From Bacteroidales bacterium (GTDB lineage Bacteria > Bacteroidota > Bacteroidia > Bacteroidales > UBA7960): a stretch of DNA of 7,499 bases. The position numbers and the translations under genes are program-made. The notes beneath the pieces were generated by a model, which was given only the letters and a program-made list of their open reading frames with translations, was not told the DNA's origin and did no database searches. Positions 1 to 7,044 of the stretch are shown here, one piece after another (the first letter of the stretch is position 1; every line of letters begins with the position of its first letter). The DNA is taken from positions 1 to 7,499 of the forward strand of contig SLPR01000198.1 in NCBI GenBank assembly GCA_007131895.1, in the 5' to 3' direction.

Positions 1-846
1 AAAATGGTTAATGGCCGCTTCCTGAATCACCTGGACATTCTTCATAAAAGAAAAGTAGCCGTAATCGGAAACCTGGTGCAGGAAATTCTTTTTGAGAAAG
101 ACGAAGATCCCCTTGGGCAGTACATCCGCATCAATGGAGTTTACTTTCAGGTGATTGGTGTCTTCACCCCTCTCAACTCCAACATGAATTTCGGAGGAGA
201 CAAAGCCCAGAACATATTTATTCCTTTTACAACTTTGCAACAGACTTATAATTATGGAGATGTGGTGGGATGGTTTGCCATGACGGCCAGACCTGATGTG
301 CCGGCAAGTGTAATAGATGCTAAAGCAAGAGAATTGCTCAAAAGAAGACACAGGATTGCACCCCACGATCAGCAAGCTATACAAGGTTGGAACATGGAAG
401 AAGAATTCAAAAAAGTATCGGGTCTGTTCATGGGTATCGAAGTACTGGTCTGGATTGTAGGTATCGGCACCTTGCTGGCCGGGGTGATTGGCATCAGCAA
501 TATCATGCTGATTGTAGTAAAAGAACGCACCAAAGAAATTGGCATTCAACGAGCCCTGGGTGCTACACCCCGCAAAATCATAAGCCAGGTCATTACTGAG
601 TCGGTATTCCTTACAACCATAGCAGGATACATGGGGCTGTCTCTTGCAGTTTTCCTGCTGGAGATGATCAACAAAGCACTGGCTGCCAACCCGTCAGACA
701 ACATGGCCTTCAAAAATCCTGAAGTAGACTTTAACATTGCCATTACAGCCCTGATCATTTTGATTGTTTCAGGCGCACTGGCCGGACTCATGCCGGCCCA
801 GAGAGCGGTAAGTATTAAGCCTATCGATGCATTGAGAGACGAATAA
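1..846 (+). CDS. MacB/FtsX-family ABC transporter permease, 3' part (5' end outside window)
   Basis: This is the C-terminal 281 codons of an inner-membrane permease of the MacB/FtsX type, which works with an ABC ATPase, a periplasmic adaptor and a TolC-like channel to export substrates. The frame is open at base 1, and the ATG at position 4 is internal: its GRFLN..D segment matches the middle of the periplasmic core domain. Counting from that ATG, residues 1-140 are the rest of the MacB periplasmic domain. The FtsX domain follows, with membrane segments at about 146-172, 200-221 and 244-263. The cytoplasmic loop after the first of these carries the family signature KERTKEIGIQRALGATP (173-189), and the protein ends in the usual AxxxxPIDALRxE. 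About a hundred or more N-terminal residues, including the first membrane segment, lie upstream. The adaptor gene follows after 93 bases on the same strand, the normal efflux operon order. The family call is firm; the substrate cannot be read from the sequence. Confidence 0.93.
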   Translation, partial: KMVNGRFLNHLDILHKRKVAVIGNLVQEILFEKDEDPLGQYIRINGVYFQVIGVFTPLNSNMNFGGDKAQNIFIPFTTLQQTYNYGDVVGWFAMTARPDVPASVIDAKARELLKRRHRIAPHDQQAIQGWNMEEEFKKVSGLFMGIEVLVWIVGIGTLLAGVIGISNIMLIVVKERTKEIGIQRALGATPRKIISQVITESVFLTTIAGYMGLSLAVFLLEMINKALAANPSDNMAFKNPEVDFNIAITALIILIVSGALAGLMPAQRAVSIKPIDALRDE

Positions 847-939
847 ACAAATCAAGGCCCTGCAGGGCAACAAGCAAAGACAGATTCAACAACAAAATAC
901 AGCAAACAATAATTTATAAATCACAATTCACAATTAGCC

Positions 940-2019
940 ATGAAAAAGTTTTTCAGAATCCTTATGTTAGTAGTAATTCTTGGAATTTTTGCAGGAACCA
1001 TAGGGTTTTTGTATTCCAAGTCACAAACCAAACCGGAAGTGCACCAAACCACACAGGCGTTTTACACAGATATTATTCGCAAAACAGTAGCCACCGGTTC
1101 CGTAGTACCCCGCAATGAAATAGAAATCAAACCCACCGTTTCAGGTATTATCGACAAGATTTATGTAACGGAAGGTGAGATAGTAAAAACCGGACAGATT
1201 ATAGCCCGGGTACGCATTGTTCCCAATATGGTAAACCTGAATACAGCTGAAAGCAGGGTCAATCGTGCCCGTATTGCACTGGAGGAGGCACGCATTAACT
1301 TTAACCGCCAGCAACAGCTTTTTGAAAGAGAAGTTATTGCCGAGTCGGAGTTTCTCCCCTTCCGCATTGCTTTGAACAATGCAGAGGAAGAACTTTCTTC
1401 AGCCGAAAACAACCTGCAGCTCATCCGCGACGGTGTCAGCAAAACATCCGGCGAGGCCAGCAATACCATTATCCGATCTACCATTGATGGAATGGTGCTG
1501 GAAGTCCCGGTAGAAATAGGAAATTCAGTAATTGAAGCCAATAATTTCAATGCAGGCACCACCATCGTTACAATTGCCGATATGAACGAAATGATTTTCA
1601 AAGGAAAAGTGGACGAATCAGAGGTAGGAAAAATCAACGAAGGAATGGAGCTGATTCTCAATATCGGAGCCATTGATGAGGTGGACTTTACGGCCACCCT
1701 GGAGCATATTTCTCCCAAAGGGGTTGAAGAAAGCGGTGCTATTCAATTTGAAATCAGGGCCGATGTGCAACTTGATAACAAACATTTTATCAGGGCAGGA
1801 TACAGTGCAACAGCAGACATCGTGCTGGAACGCCGCGACAATGTGCTGGCACTGGAAGAAAGCGTGCTGATATTTGACAATGGAACTATTTATGTAGAGG
1901 TAGAAACCCAACCACAGGTTTTTGAGAAAGTGAAGGTAACCACCGGTATTTCTGACGGAATTAACATCGAAATCCTGGATGGCGTTACTGAAGAAAGCAA
2001 AATCAAAAAAAGAGTATAG
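940..2019 (+). CDS. Efflux periplasmic adaptor (HlyD/MacA/RND-type membrane fusion protein)
   Basis: This 359-residue adaptor would bridge the inner-membrane permease and an outer-membrane channel. Residues 1-26 form a short basic start and one membrane anchor (about 5-25). Residues 47-95 are the first half of the biotinyl-lipoyl-like domain, with the typical VATGSVVPRNEIEIKPTVSG and VTEGEIVKTGQ segments. Residues 98-165 form the alpha-helical coiled-coil hairpin, rich in Glu, Arg, Asn and Gln. Residues 175-215 are the second lipoyl half (IRSTIDGMVLEVPVEIGNSV). Residues 218-298 are the beta-barrel domain, and the rest is a short membrane-proximal domain. Length and domain order are normal for the family. 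The ATG at 940 follows an A/T-rich leader with no Shine-Dalgarno sequence and gives a sensible anchor sequence. It lies 93 bases after the permease and is followed by a strong terminator, so it is probably the last gene of the operon. MacA-like is the closest functional label, but the exact subfamily is not determined. Confidence 0.93.
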   Translation: MKKFFRILMLVVILGIFAGTIGFLYSKSQTKPEVHQTTQAFYTDIIRKTVATGSVVPRNEIEIKPTVSGIIDKIYVTEGEIVKTGQIIARVRIVPNMVNLNTAESRVNRARIALEEARINFNRQQQLFEREVIAESEFLPFRIALNNAEEELSSAENNLQLIRDGVSKTSGEASNTIIRSTIDGMVLEVPVEIGNSVIEANNFNAGTTIVTIADMNEMIFKGKVDESEVGKINEGMELILNIGAIDEVDFTATLEHISPKGVEESGAIQFEIRADVQLDNKHFIRAGYSATADIVLERRDNVLALEESVLIFDNGTIYVEVETQPQVFEKVKVTTGISDGINIEILDGVTEESKIKKRV

Positions 2020-2039
2020 CAACCTCACCCATAGAATGC

Positions 2040-2078
2040 AAGCGAGGCCGTCATTAAAATTGACGGCCTCGCTTTTTT
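2040..2078 (+). terminator. Strong intrinsic terminator of the efflux operon
   Basis: A perfect 14-bp stem has its 5' arm AAGCGAGGCCGTCA at 2040-2053 and its 3' arm TGACGGCCTCGCTT at 2061-2074. The loop is the seven bases TTAAAAT, and the T run spans 2073-2078. It starts 21 bases after the adaptor stop codon. On the opposite strand the hairpin is followed by TTGCATTC rather than a T run, so it should act mainly on + strand transcripts, although it also lies between two converging genes. Confidence 0.93.
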
Positions 2079-2142
2079 ATATGTTTATTATTTCAGACTG
2101 CTTTTCCATTGGGACAGGCAGATCTGCAGATTGCTGTTTGCA

Positions 2143-2298
2143 TCAAAACAAACTTGCAACCAGCACAACGATAAATATTACAAGAAAAATGTAAAACAAT
2201 ACTTTGGCAATGGCGGCAAAGCCTCGTGCTATTGTTGTAAATCCCAGCAAAGCAAACAGCACTGCCAGCAGAAATGCTCCAATAATCCATCCTATCAT
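2143..2298 (-). CDS. Small DUF1328-family (YtjA/UPF0391-like) membrane protein
   Basis: The minus strand encodes 51 residues, beginning MIGWIIGAFLLAVLFALLGF and ending VVLVASLF, with ATG at 2298-2296 and TGA at 2145-2143. The pattern is that of DUF1328 (PF07043). The first hydrophobic helix is at about 3-20. A short linker carries small residues and one Arg (TTIARGFAAIAK), including the family-typical GFxxIAK. The second helix is at about 33-50 (VLFYIFLVIFIVVLVA). The length of 50-60 residues is normal for the family. These proteins sit in the inner membrane; their biochemical role is not established, and some have been linked to stress responses. The gene converges on the efflux operon and is divergent from the CotH gene, so it is probably monocistronic. 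The start is preceded by an A/T-rich leader without a Shine-Dalgarno sequence. I translated it codon by codon from the reverse strand. Confidence 0.88.
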   Translation of the reverse strand: MIGWIIGAFLLAVLFALLGFTTIARGFAAIAKVLFYIFLVIFIVVLVASLF

Positions 2299-2337
2299 GA
2301 CAAATTGTTTTTAAGTTTTTAATAAAATATCATATAC

Positions 2338-2368
2338 CAAATTTTAAGCCATACAACGTCTGTGCAAT
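2338..2368 (-). promoter_or_regulatory. Weak Bacteroidota-type promoter candidate for the DUF1328 gene
   Basis: Read on the minus strand, ATTG (2368-2365) is followed after 19 bases by AAAATTTG (2345-2338). Against the Bacteroidota consensus TTTG-N19-21-TAnnTTTG, each element has one mismatch. Transcription would start about 30 bases before the ATG at 2298. The spacing and position are right, but A/T-rich DNA gives such matches by chance. Confidence 0.3.
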
Positions 2369-2646
2369 TGAATTCAACCACTGCATTCATATATTGCCCC
2401 TTTGATGCTGCATGAAAAAGAAAAGCACTAAACGACCTGATCTCTTATTGCTGTTGAAGAATTTAAACCTGAGAAGATCATCTCTTTATCGTAGCTCGCA
2501 TTCTTTTCCAACCTGATTTTAACATTGCAAAACATCCCTAAAAACGCGGGGCCTGATATTTAAAATCGTAGATTTTTTTCACGGTTTGAGGAAAATGCTC
2601 CCCTGTTTAGAAAAAGGGATGTATGACAATAGAAATCTCCCAATAC

Positions 2647-2678
2647 TTTTTCTATATCAACTCATTTATGTATTTTTA
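2647..2678 (+). promoter_or_regulatory. Bacteroidota-type promoter candidate for the CotH gene
   Basis: TTTT at 2647-2650 is followed after exactly 20 bases by TATTTTTA at 2671-2678. Each differs by one base (the final G) from the consensus TTTG and TAnnTTTG elements. Transcription would begin near 2685, leaving a leader of about 18 bases before ATG 2703. If real, it rules out the upstream starts at 2586, 2595 and 2619 for this protein. Confidence 0.38.
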
Positions 2679-2702
2679 CAGGCAATCACCAAAATAACAC
2701 AA

Positions 2703-5700
2703 ATGCAACACACTAACTCTCGCCCTGGTGCTTTGACACTTAAAAAAATCCTTTTACTTCTGCTGTTGAGTTTCCTGGCATTGAGCCATGCCTGTTTTGC
2801 CGCGCAGGCAGACCAGAAAATCAGGCCCTTAAGAAATGAAGCAATACAGTCCCCGTCAGAAAAGATTGAAAAAAGGGAACACCACTATCTTACAATAGCA
2901 AGGCTGCAACAAAGCCGGGAACTTGAGCATAAACGCACTGCCCACAGCCGTTTGTATGAGAACCCTGACCAAACCTACACCACCGTTTATTCATCTGACC
3001 CCTTGCACTACAAAGCCGAAGACGGCACATGGAAAGTGCTTATCAACAGCAATCACCAGAAAAATGAATTTGAAACCACAGAGGAGGAAGATTTTACACA
3101 AATAGGGTCCTGCTTCTTTCCCCAATACAACATTTCTTCTATTACCCTGCCTGTACCTGAAGGACACACCATTTTGAATACACACCTGGAATGGGAATTT
3201 GTTTCGCATAACCAGGCATGGAAATCGGAGCAACGTTCTTACATTTCAGGCCCATCAGGCCAGACACAGGTATTTCAGGGCACAGGAAACACCGAAGGAA
3301 TGCAGAGTTACAGCACCAACAGCGGACTGGCCAACGGCATTTCAACCGGAGAAGTAACCCTTACGTTTCATGCTGCACGCACCTGGGGAGGCTCTGGTTG
3401 CAATACCCAATACAGTTACATCAATCGAAGGTATATTCAAGTAATACACGGAGATATAGAATTCGGCGATGGTGAAGTTGTTATCAACGAATATTCGGCT
3501 TCTAACAGACACATGACAGATGATTTTGGCAATTACGAAGATTGGGTGAAGCTTTACAATCCATCGGGAAACTTTGTTGACCTTACCGGATACTACCTGA
3601 GCGACAACCCCAACAATCCTGAAAAGTGGCAGTTTCCCGGCGGGATCCTCCCACCCGGAGGGCATTTACTGGTAATTTGTTCGGGCCGTGATGCCATGTC
3701 AGGGTCAACACCCCATACCAATTTCAGGCTTTCGCAACTCAAACCGGAAAGCATATTGCTATCGGATCCACAAGGCAACCTGCTTGAATCCTACGAGCTT
3801 TTTGTCACCCAGAACGGTCATTCCTATGGCCGTAAAACCAGCGGCAGTGAGAAATGGGGGGTGTTTGAGAATCCCACTCCCGGCTCCTTCAACATGGGCG
3901 CAAAAGATGATTATGCGGTAATGCCTGAATTTTCGGCAGAAGCAGGTTTTTACAATGCACCTGTTATGCTCACTATCACCACGGCCGAACCGAACGCGGC
4001 AATACGCTTCACAACTGATGGTTCAGAGCCCACTGCAGTTTCTTCCCAGTATTCCCAACCCATAGTTATGGATGAAACAACGGTAGTAAGGGCCCGAACC
4101 TACTCCAACGACGAAAATATTCTTCCGGGTTTTATAGAAACCAGCACCTATTTCATCAACGAATCACACGTTTTGCCGGTATTCTCTTTCAGTGGAGATG
4201 AGCTGTTCATCCTTTTTGGTGGCTCGCAGATTGAAACCATCGGAGCTTATGAGTTTTTTGATGAGAATGGGGTGTTTATTGACAAGTCAGTGGGTGATTT
4301 TGACAAGCATGGCAATGACTCATGGAGTTATCCGCAGCGCGGGGTAGATTTCGTATCCCGCGATGAATACGGATACAATGCTGAACTGAACCACAAATTT
4401 TTTGCTACCTCAGAACGCACGGGATTTCAGCGATTGATGGTAAAAGCTGCTGCCAATGACAATTACCCTTTCGAAGAAGGAGGGGCACACATCAGAGACT
4501 CTTACATTCAGTCCTTATCCCAGCTCATTGGGCTGGATATGGATGTACGTAGTTCCACTAATGTAATTCTTTACGTCAACGGTGAATACTGGGGTGTTTA
4601 TGATTTGCGGGAAAAAGTGGATGACAAGGATTATACGGATTACTATTACGATCAGCCCCGGAAATACAAGGGAAGCGAAGAGTATATCCAGTTTCTGAAA
4701 ACCTGGGGTGGCACAGAAGCCAAATATGGTGAACAAAAGGCCATCAATGACTGGAACCACCTGCGCACCTTTATTGCAGGCAACCATATGGGCGACTCTG
4801 TGAACTTTGCATACGTTGACAGCCTGTTCAACCTTCAAAGTCTGATCGACCACTTTGTATACAACTCTTACGTAGTTTCCCGCGACTGGCTCAACTACAA
4901 CACCGGATGGTGGCGGGGAATGCACCCTGAGGGTGAAGCAAAACAGTGGCGCTACATCCTCTGGGATACAGAAGCGGCCCTGGGTCATTTCAATAACTAC
5001 ACGGGAATACCTGACATTACAGCCCATGCGCTGCCCTGCAATGTGGAAAATATTAACGTGGGCAATGGCCATGCACAAAGCCTTAAGAAACTCATCGACC
5101 AGAATGAAAATTTCAGACAACAATATGTGACAAGATATATCGACCTGCTCAACACCTGGCTTTCTTGCGACCATGCCATTCATGTGCTCGACAGCATGGT
5201 GGCGGTCATTGAACCGGAAATGCCCCGCCAGATTGCACGATGGGGTGGCAACATGCAAACCTGGCATGAAAATGTTCAGGAAGTCAGAGATTTTCTGCTG
5301 TTGCGCTGCGAATCACTTGTGCAGGGCCTTGTGCAATGCTACGATCTGGATGGCCCCTTCGATGTAAGGTTTTATGCTGAACCCGAAAACACCGGAGAAA
5401 TCAAAATGAATTCCGTTTGGATTCCCTCCTATCCTTTCGATGCTTTTATTTATGGAAATATTGAGACAAAGCTGGAAGCTTCGGGATTTGGCCCCTATGT
5501 ATTGAGCCACTGGACCATCAATGGCGACAGCATCCCGCCTGATTCCCTGTCTCAGGCAATTAGCCTCAACGTGCAGCAAGACAAGAACATCACAGCCCAT
5601 TTTTACAATCCCAATCTGGATGATAAAGAACTGCTTTACTACTGGCATTTTAACGAGCTTGAAACTCCGGACGAAGATGTAAGAAGTATTGACGCAGATT

Positions 5701-6434
5701 TCAGTTTGATGGAAGGTACTCTGCCTTTGATGAACTATGAAGGATTTGGAGCGCGCGATATGGATGCATACAACACAGGATCAGCGCTAAACCTTCATTT
5801 TATTGAAGAAGCAGGGAAAGCAGCCCGTGTGAGAAACCCATCACTCAACCGTTCTCTGCTTTTTAACCTGCCAACAACAGACTACCAGGATATTGTTTTC
5901 GCCTATGCCACGAAAAGGTCAACACAGGGGATGCTCAATCATATCATTTCATGGTCAGCTGATGGAGTGAACTTTACAGAAGAAGGGTTGCCGGAATCTG
6001 TTTTCGCCATTGGCGAAGAATATGAAATGATTTCACTGGATTTTACCGATGTGCCAGCGGTAAACAACAATCCTGACTTTCACATCCGCATCAGCTTCGA
6101 AGGCAATACAGCCCAGGCAGAAGGCAACAACCGTTTCGACAACATTACCCTGAAGGGAAACCCATACACCGAAGTGCCTGTTTCTGTTTTACTTACAGAT
6201 GTTCCTTCTGCACGGGTCTATCCCAATCCTTTCAGCAATGAATTAACCATTGAGGCGCAGGAAGGTATTACAAGCGTAAGGGTGTATGATGTTCCGGGAA
6301 ACCTTCTGCTGGAAAAGGAAACCGGAGAAACCAAAACCTTCAGGTTGAACACTTTTGAGTTCCTGCCAGGGATGTATTTCCTTGAAATCCAGACAACATC
6401 GGGGTTTAAAAAAACAAAAGTTGTGAAACAATGA
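2703..6434 (+). CDS. Secreted multidomain CotH-family kinase-like protein with lamin-tail domain and T9SS sorting tail
   Basis: The protein has 1243 residues from ATG 2703. I chose this start because it gives a normal signal peptide: basic LKK, hydrophobic ILLLLLLSFLALS, and cleavage near CFAA/QAD at about residue 34. Earlier starts add 36-39 residues in front of it. Domains in order: an N-terminal beta-rich region (35-255) with the motif PLHYKAEDGTWK; a lamin-tail domain (about 256-396; VINEYSASN, EDWVKLYNP, LSDNPNNPEKWQFP); a chitobiase C-terminal-like domain (408-484; RFTTDGSEPT); a CotH kinase domain (about 490-876; IRDSYIQSL, YVNGEYWGVYDLREK, Asp728 in SRDWLNYN, Asp755 in ILWDTEAALG); an InlB-repeat-like domain (885-968, ending NITAHF); a beta-rich module (976-1153; starts YYWHFNE, ends NRFDNITLKGN); and a T9SS type A sorting domain (1167-1243; VYPNPFSNEL, PGMYFLEI, final KTKVVKQ). 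CotH proteins in spore formers phosphorylate coat proteins. Here the protein should act at or outside the surface; activity and substrate are unknown. Confidence 0.93.
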   Translation: MQHTNSRPGALTLKKILLLLLLSFLALSHACFAAQADQKIRPLRNEAIQSPSEKIEKREHHYLTIARLQQSRELEHKRTAHSRLYENPDQTYTTVYSSDPLHYKAEDGTWKVLINSNHQKNEFETTEEEDFTQIGSCFFPQYNISSITLPVPEGHTILNTHLEWEFVSHNQAWKSEQRSYISGPSGQTQVFQGTGNTEGMQSYSTNSGLANGISTGEVTLTFHAARTWGGSGCNTQYSYINRRYIQVIHGDIEFGDGEVVINEYSASNRHMTDDFGNYEDWVKLYNPSGNFVDLTGYYLSDNPNNPEKWQFPGGILPPGGHLLVICSGRDAMSGSTPHTNFRLSQLKPESILLSDPQGNLLESYELFVTQNGHSYGRKTSGSEKWGVFENPTPGSFNMGAKDDYAVMPEFSAEAGFYNAPVMLTITTAEPNAAIRFTTDGSEPTAVSSQYSQPIVMDETTVVRARTYSNDENILPGFIETSTYFINESHVLPVFSFSGDELFILFGGSQIETIGAYEFFDENGVFIDKSVGDFDKHGNDSWSYPQRGVDFVSRDEYGYNAELNHKFFATSERTGFQRLMVKAAANDNYPFEEGGAHIRDSYIQSLSQLIGLDMDVRSSTNVILYVNGEYWGVYDLREKVDDKDYTDYYYDQPRKYKGSEEYIQFLKTWGGTEAKYGEQKAINDWNHLRTFIAGNHMGDSVNFAYVDSLFNLQSLIDHFVYNSYVVSRDWLNYNTGWWRGMHPEGEAKQWRYILWDTEAALGHFNNYTGIPDITAHALPCNVENINVGNGHAQSLKKLIDQNENFRQQYVTRYIDLLNTWLSCDHAIHVLDSMVAVIEPEMPRQIARWGGNMQTWHENVQEVRDFLLLRCESLVQGLVQCYDLDGPFDVRFYAEPENTGEIKMNSVWIPSYPFDAFIYGNIETKLEASGFGPYVLSHWTINGDSIPPDSLSQAISLNVQQDKNITAHFYNPNLDDKELLYYWHFNELETPDEDVRSIDADFSLMEGTLPLMNYEGFGARDMDAYNTGSALNLHFIEEAGKAARVRNPSLNRSLLFNLPTTDYQDIVFAYATKRSTQGMLNHIISWSADGVNFTEEGLPESVFAIGEEYEMISLDFTDVPAVNNNPDFHIRISFEGNTAQAEGNNRFDNITLKGNPYTEVPVSVLLTDVPSARVYPNPFSNELTIEAQEGITSVRVYDVPGNLLLEKETGETKTFRLNTFEFLPGMYFLEIQTTSGFKKTKVVKQ

Positions 6435-6497
6435 AAACCAGAGGTGTAAAAAAACATAAATTCCTTTGGATCGAACTATCTGCATATCAGCTTTGTT

Positions 6498-6509
6498 TAC
6501 TTTTGCGAC
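6498..6509 (+). promoter_or_regulatory. Bacteroidota -7 promoter element upstream of the His-rich protein gene
   Basis: TACTTTTGCGAC matches the Bacteroidota -7 element TAnnTTTG exactly and includes the commonly seen following C. It lies about 30 bases before ATG 6540, so transcription would start near 6512. A TTTG exists at 6465-6468, but its 29-base spacing is longer than the usual 19-21, so the -33 element is weak or absent. The element marks a new transcription unit after the CotH gene. Confidence 0.55.
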
Positions 6510-6539
6510 CAGAAAATCCATTTCAGACTGAAAAGATAA

Positions 6540-6908
6540 ATGCAAGCTATCAGAAAAATTAAAAAAATTGCCCTGCTAATTACATTACCATTGGTAATGT
6601 GGCTGTTTTTTAACCAGGTGGCTTTCTGGCATTATCACATTCTGGAAAACGGAGTGGTTGTAGAACATGCTCACCCGTTCAAAAACAGCACCCTCCCCGG
6701 CACTCCCTATCAGCAGCATCAGCACAGCGATTTCGAGTATTCATTGCTCGCACAGTTAAGCATCATCACAGGCTTGCTGGTATTATTGCTCGTTTTGGGA
6801 TTGTTTATCAACAATATTTCTGTTAGCTTGCCAGGTATTGCTGGCGCTGACATTCAACCAATTCACCTCTCTGTTTACAGGCTACGGGGTCCCCCCGCCA
6901 TTTCCTGA
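6540..6908 (+). CDS. Small two-helix membrane protein with three HxH motifs, candidate metal-related protein
   Basis: The protein has 122 residues. Residues 1-9 are basic (RKIKK). The first hydrophobic helix is at about 10-29 and the second at about 69-91. The connecting segment (30-68), predicted periplasmic by the positive-inside rule, holds three histidine pairs: HYH (31-33), HAH (43-45) and HQH (60-62). The ILENGVVVEHAHPF stretch looks like a conserved structured motif rather than random His content. The tail ends in RLRGPPAIS; similar RAPP/RGPP endings occur in small metal-related membrane proteins such as the DUF2946 group, a resemblance from memory. It starts 105 bases after the CotH stop behind its own promoter element and lies 136 bases before a TonB-dependent receptor on the same strand, with no terminator between, so the two are likely co-transcribed. 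I know no characterised homologue. A role in sensing or handling zinc or copper is an inference. Confidence 0.85.
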   Translation: MQAIRKIKKIALLITLPLVMWLFFNQVAFWHYHILENGVVVEHAHPFKNSTLPGTPYQQHQHSDFEYSLLAQLSIITGLLVLLLVLGLFINNISVSLPGIAGADIQPIHLSVYRLRGPPAIS

Positions 6909-6956
6909 TTTATTCTTCAAATATCATTTTACTTACCGTCAGTAGTATCTCAACAG

Positions 6957-6967
6957 ATAAGTCTTAT
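6957..6967. repeat. 11-base inverted repeat in front of the TonB receptor gene
   Basis: ATAAG-T-CTTAT is a perfect odd-length palindrome in the 136-base gap between the His-rich protein gene and the receptor gene, 78 bases before the receptor ATG. It could be an operator for a dimeric repressor, but a palindrome this short and A/T-rich can also occur by chance. It does not match a regulator site that I can name with confidence. The rest of the gap shows no terminator and no good promoter. Confidence 0.25.
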
Positions 6968-7044
6968 TGATGTGTTATGTATTCAGGAAACAGGATCTTT
7001 CCCCGGAAGGATTGATTTTAAACAACACTATAAACAGAAATAAA

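Larger units (their letters stand above)
2299..2702. other. 404-base divergent intergenic region
   Basis: This stretch separates the minus-strand DUF1328 gene from the plus-strand CotH gene. It contains no convincing gene: the longest in-frame stretch is an upstream extension of the CotH frame (from TTG 2586 or ATG 2595), which I judge to be leader sequence. It is A/T-rich with T runs near 2573-2579. It holds weak promoter candidates for both flanking genes, listed separately. I see no convincing structured RNA, terminator or repeat array in it. Confidence 0.6.

Noticed and set aside
857..868. Perfect 12-base palindrome GCCCTGCAGGGC between permease and adaptor genes
   Set aside because: It has no loop and no following T run, so it is not a terminator. 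It sits inside an operon gap, and nothing supports an operator role.
921..935. Tandem repeat of TCACAAT (two copies) just before the adaptor start
   Set aside because: Two copies of a 7-base A/T-rich unit in a leader are too little to call a repeat element.
1161..1718. 185-residue open frame on the minus strand
   Set aside because: It is antisense to the adaptor gene, whose lipoyl and coiled-coil domains are unambiguous. The translation is Ser/Ile-rich low-information sequence.
2093..2290. 65-residue open frame on the minus strand
   Set aside because: It overlaps the DUF1328 gene in another frame of the same strand. Its Cys-rich translation matches nothing, whereas the DUF1328 frame fits a family along its whole length.
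2131..2322. 63-residue plus-strand frame rich in Cys, Lys and Gln
   Set aside because: It is the antisense of the DUF1328 gene. The Cys/Gln/Lys richness is what the complement of hydrophobic codons produces.
2412..2495. Possible 27-residue peptide beginning MKKKSTKRPD in the divergent intergenic region
   Set aside because: It is too short, has no promoter element or family resemblance, and is expected by chance in 400 bases.
2778..2795. Possible lipoprotein signal (LSHAC) in the CotH protein leader
   Set aside because: The -3 position is Ser and -2 is His, which does not fit a lipobox. A signal peptidase I site at CFAA/QAD and the T9SS tail fit better.
4515..5267. 250-residue open frame on the minus strand
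   Set aside because: It lies entirely inside the CotH kinase domain, whose plus-strand frame has clear family motifs. The antisense translation shows no recognisable domain.
6986..7001. Imperfect hairpin TCTTTCC-CC-GGAAGGA before the receptor gene
   Set aside because: The loop would be only two bases with a wobble pair in the stem, and no T run follows directly, so a terminator is not supported.
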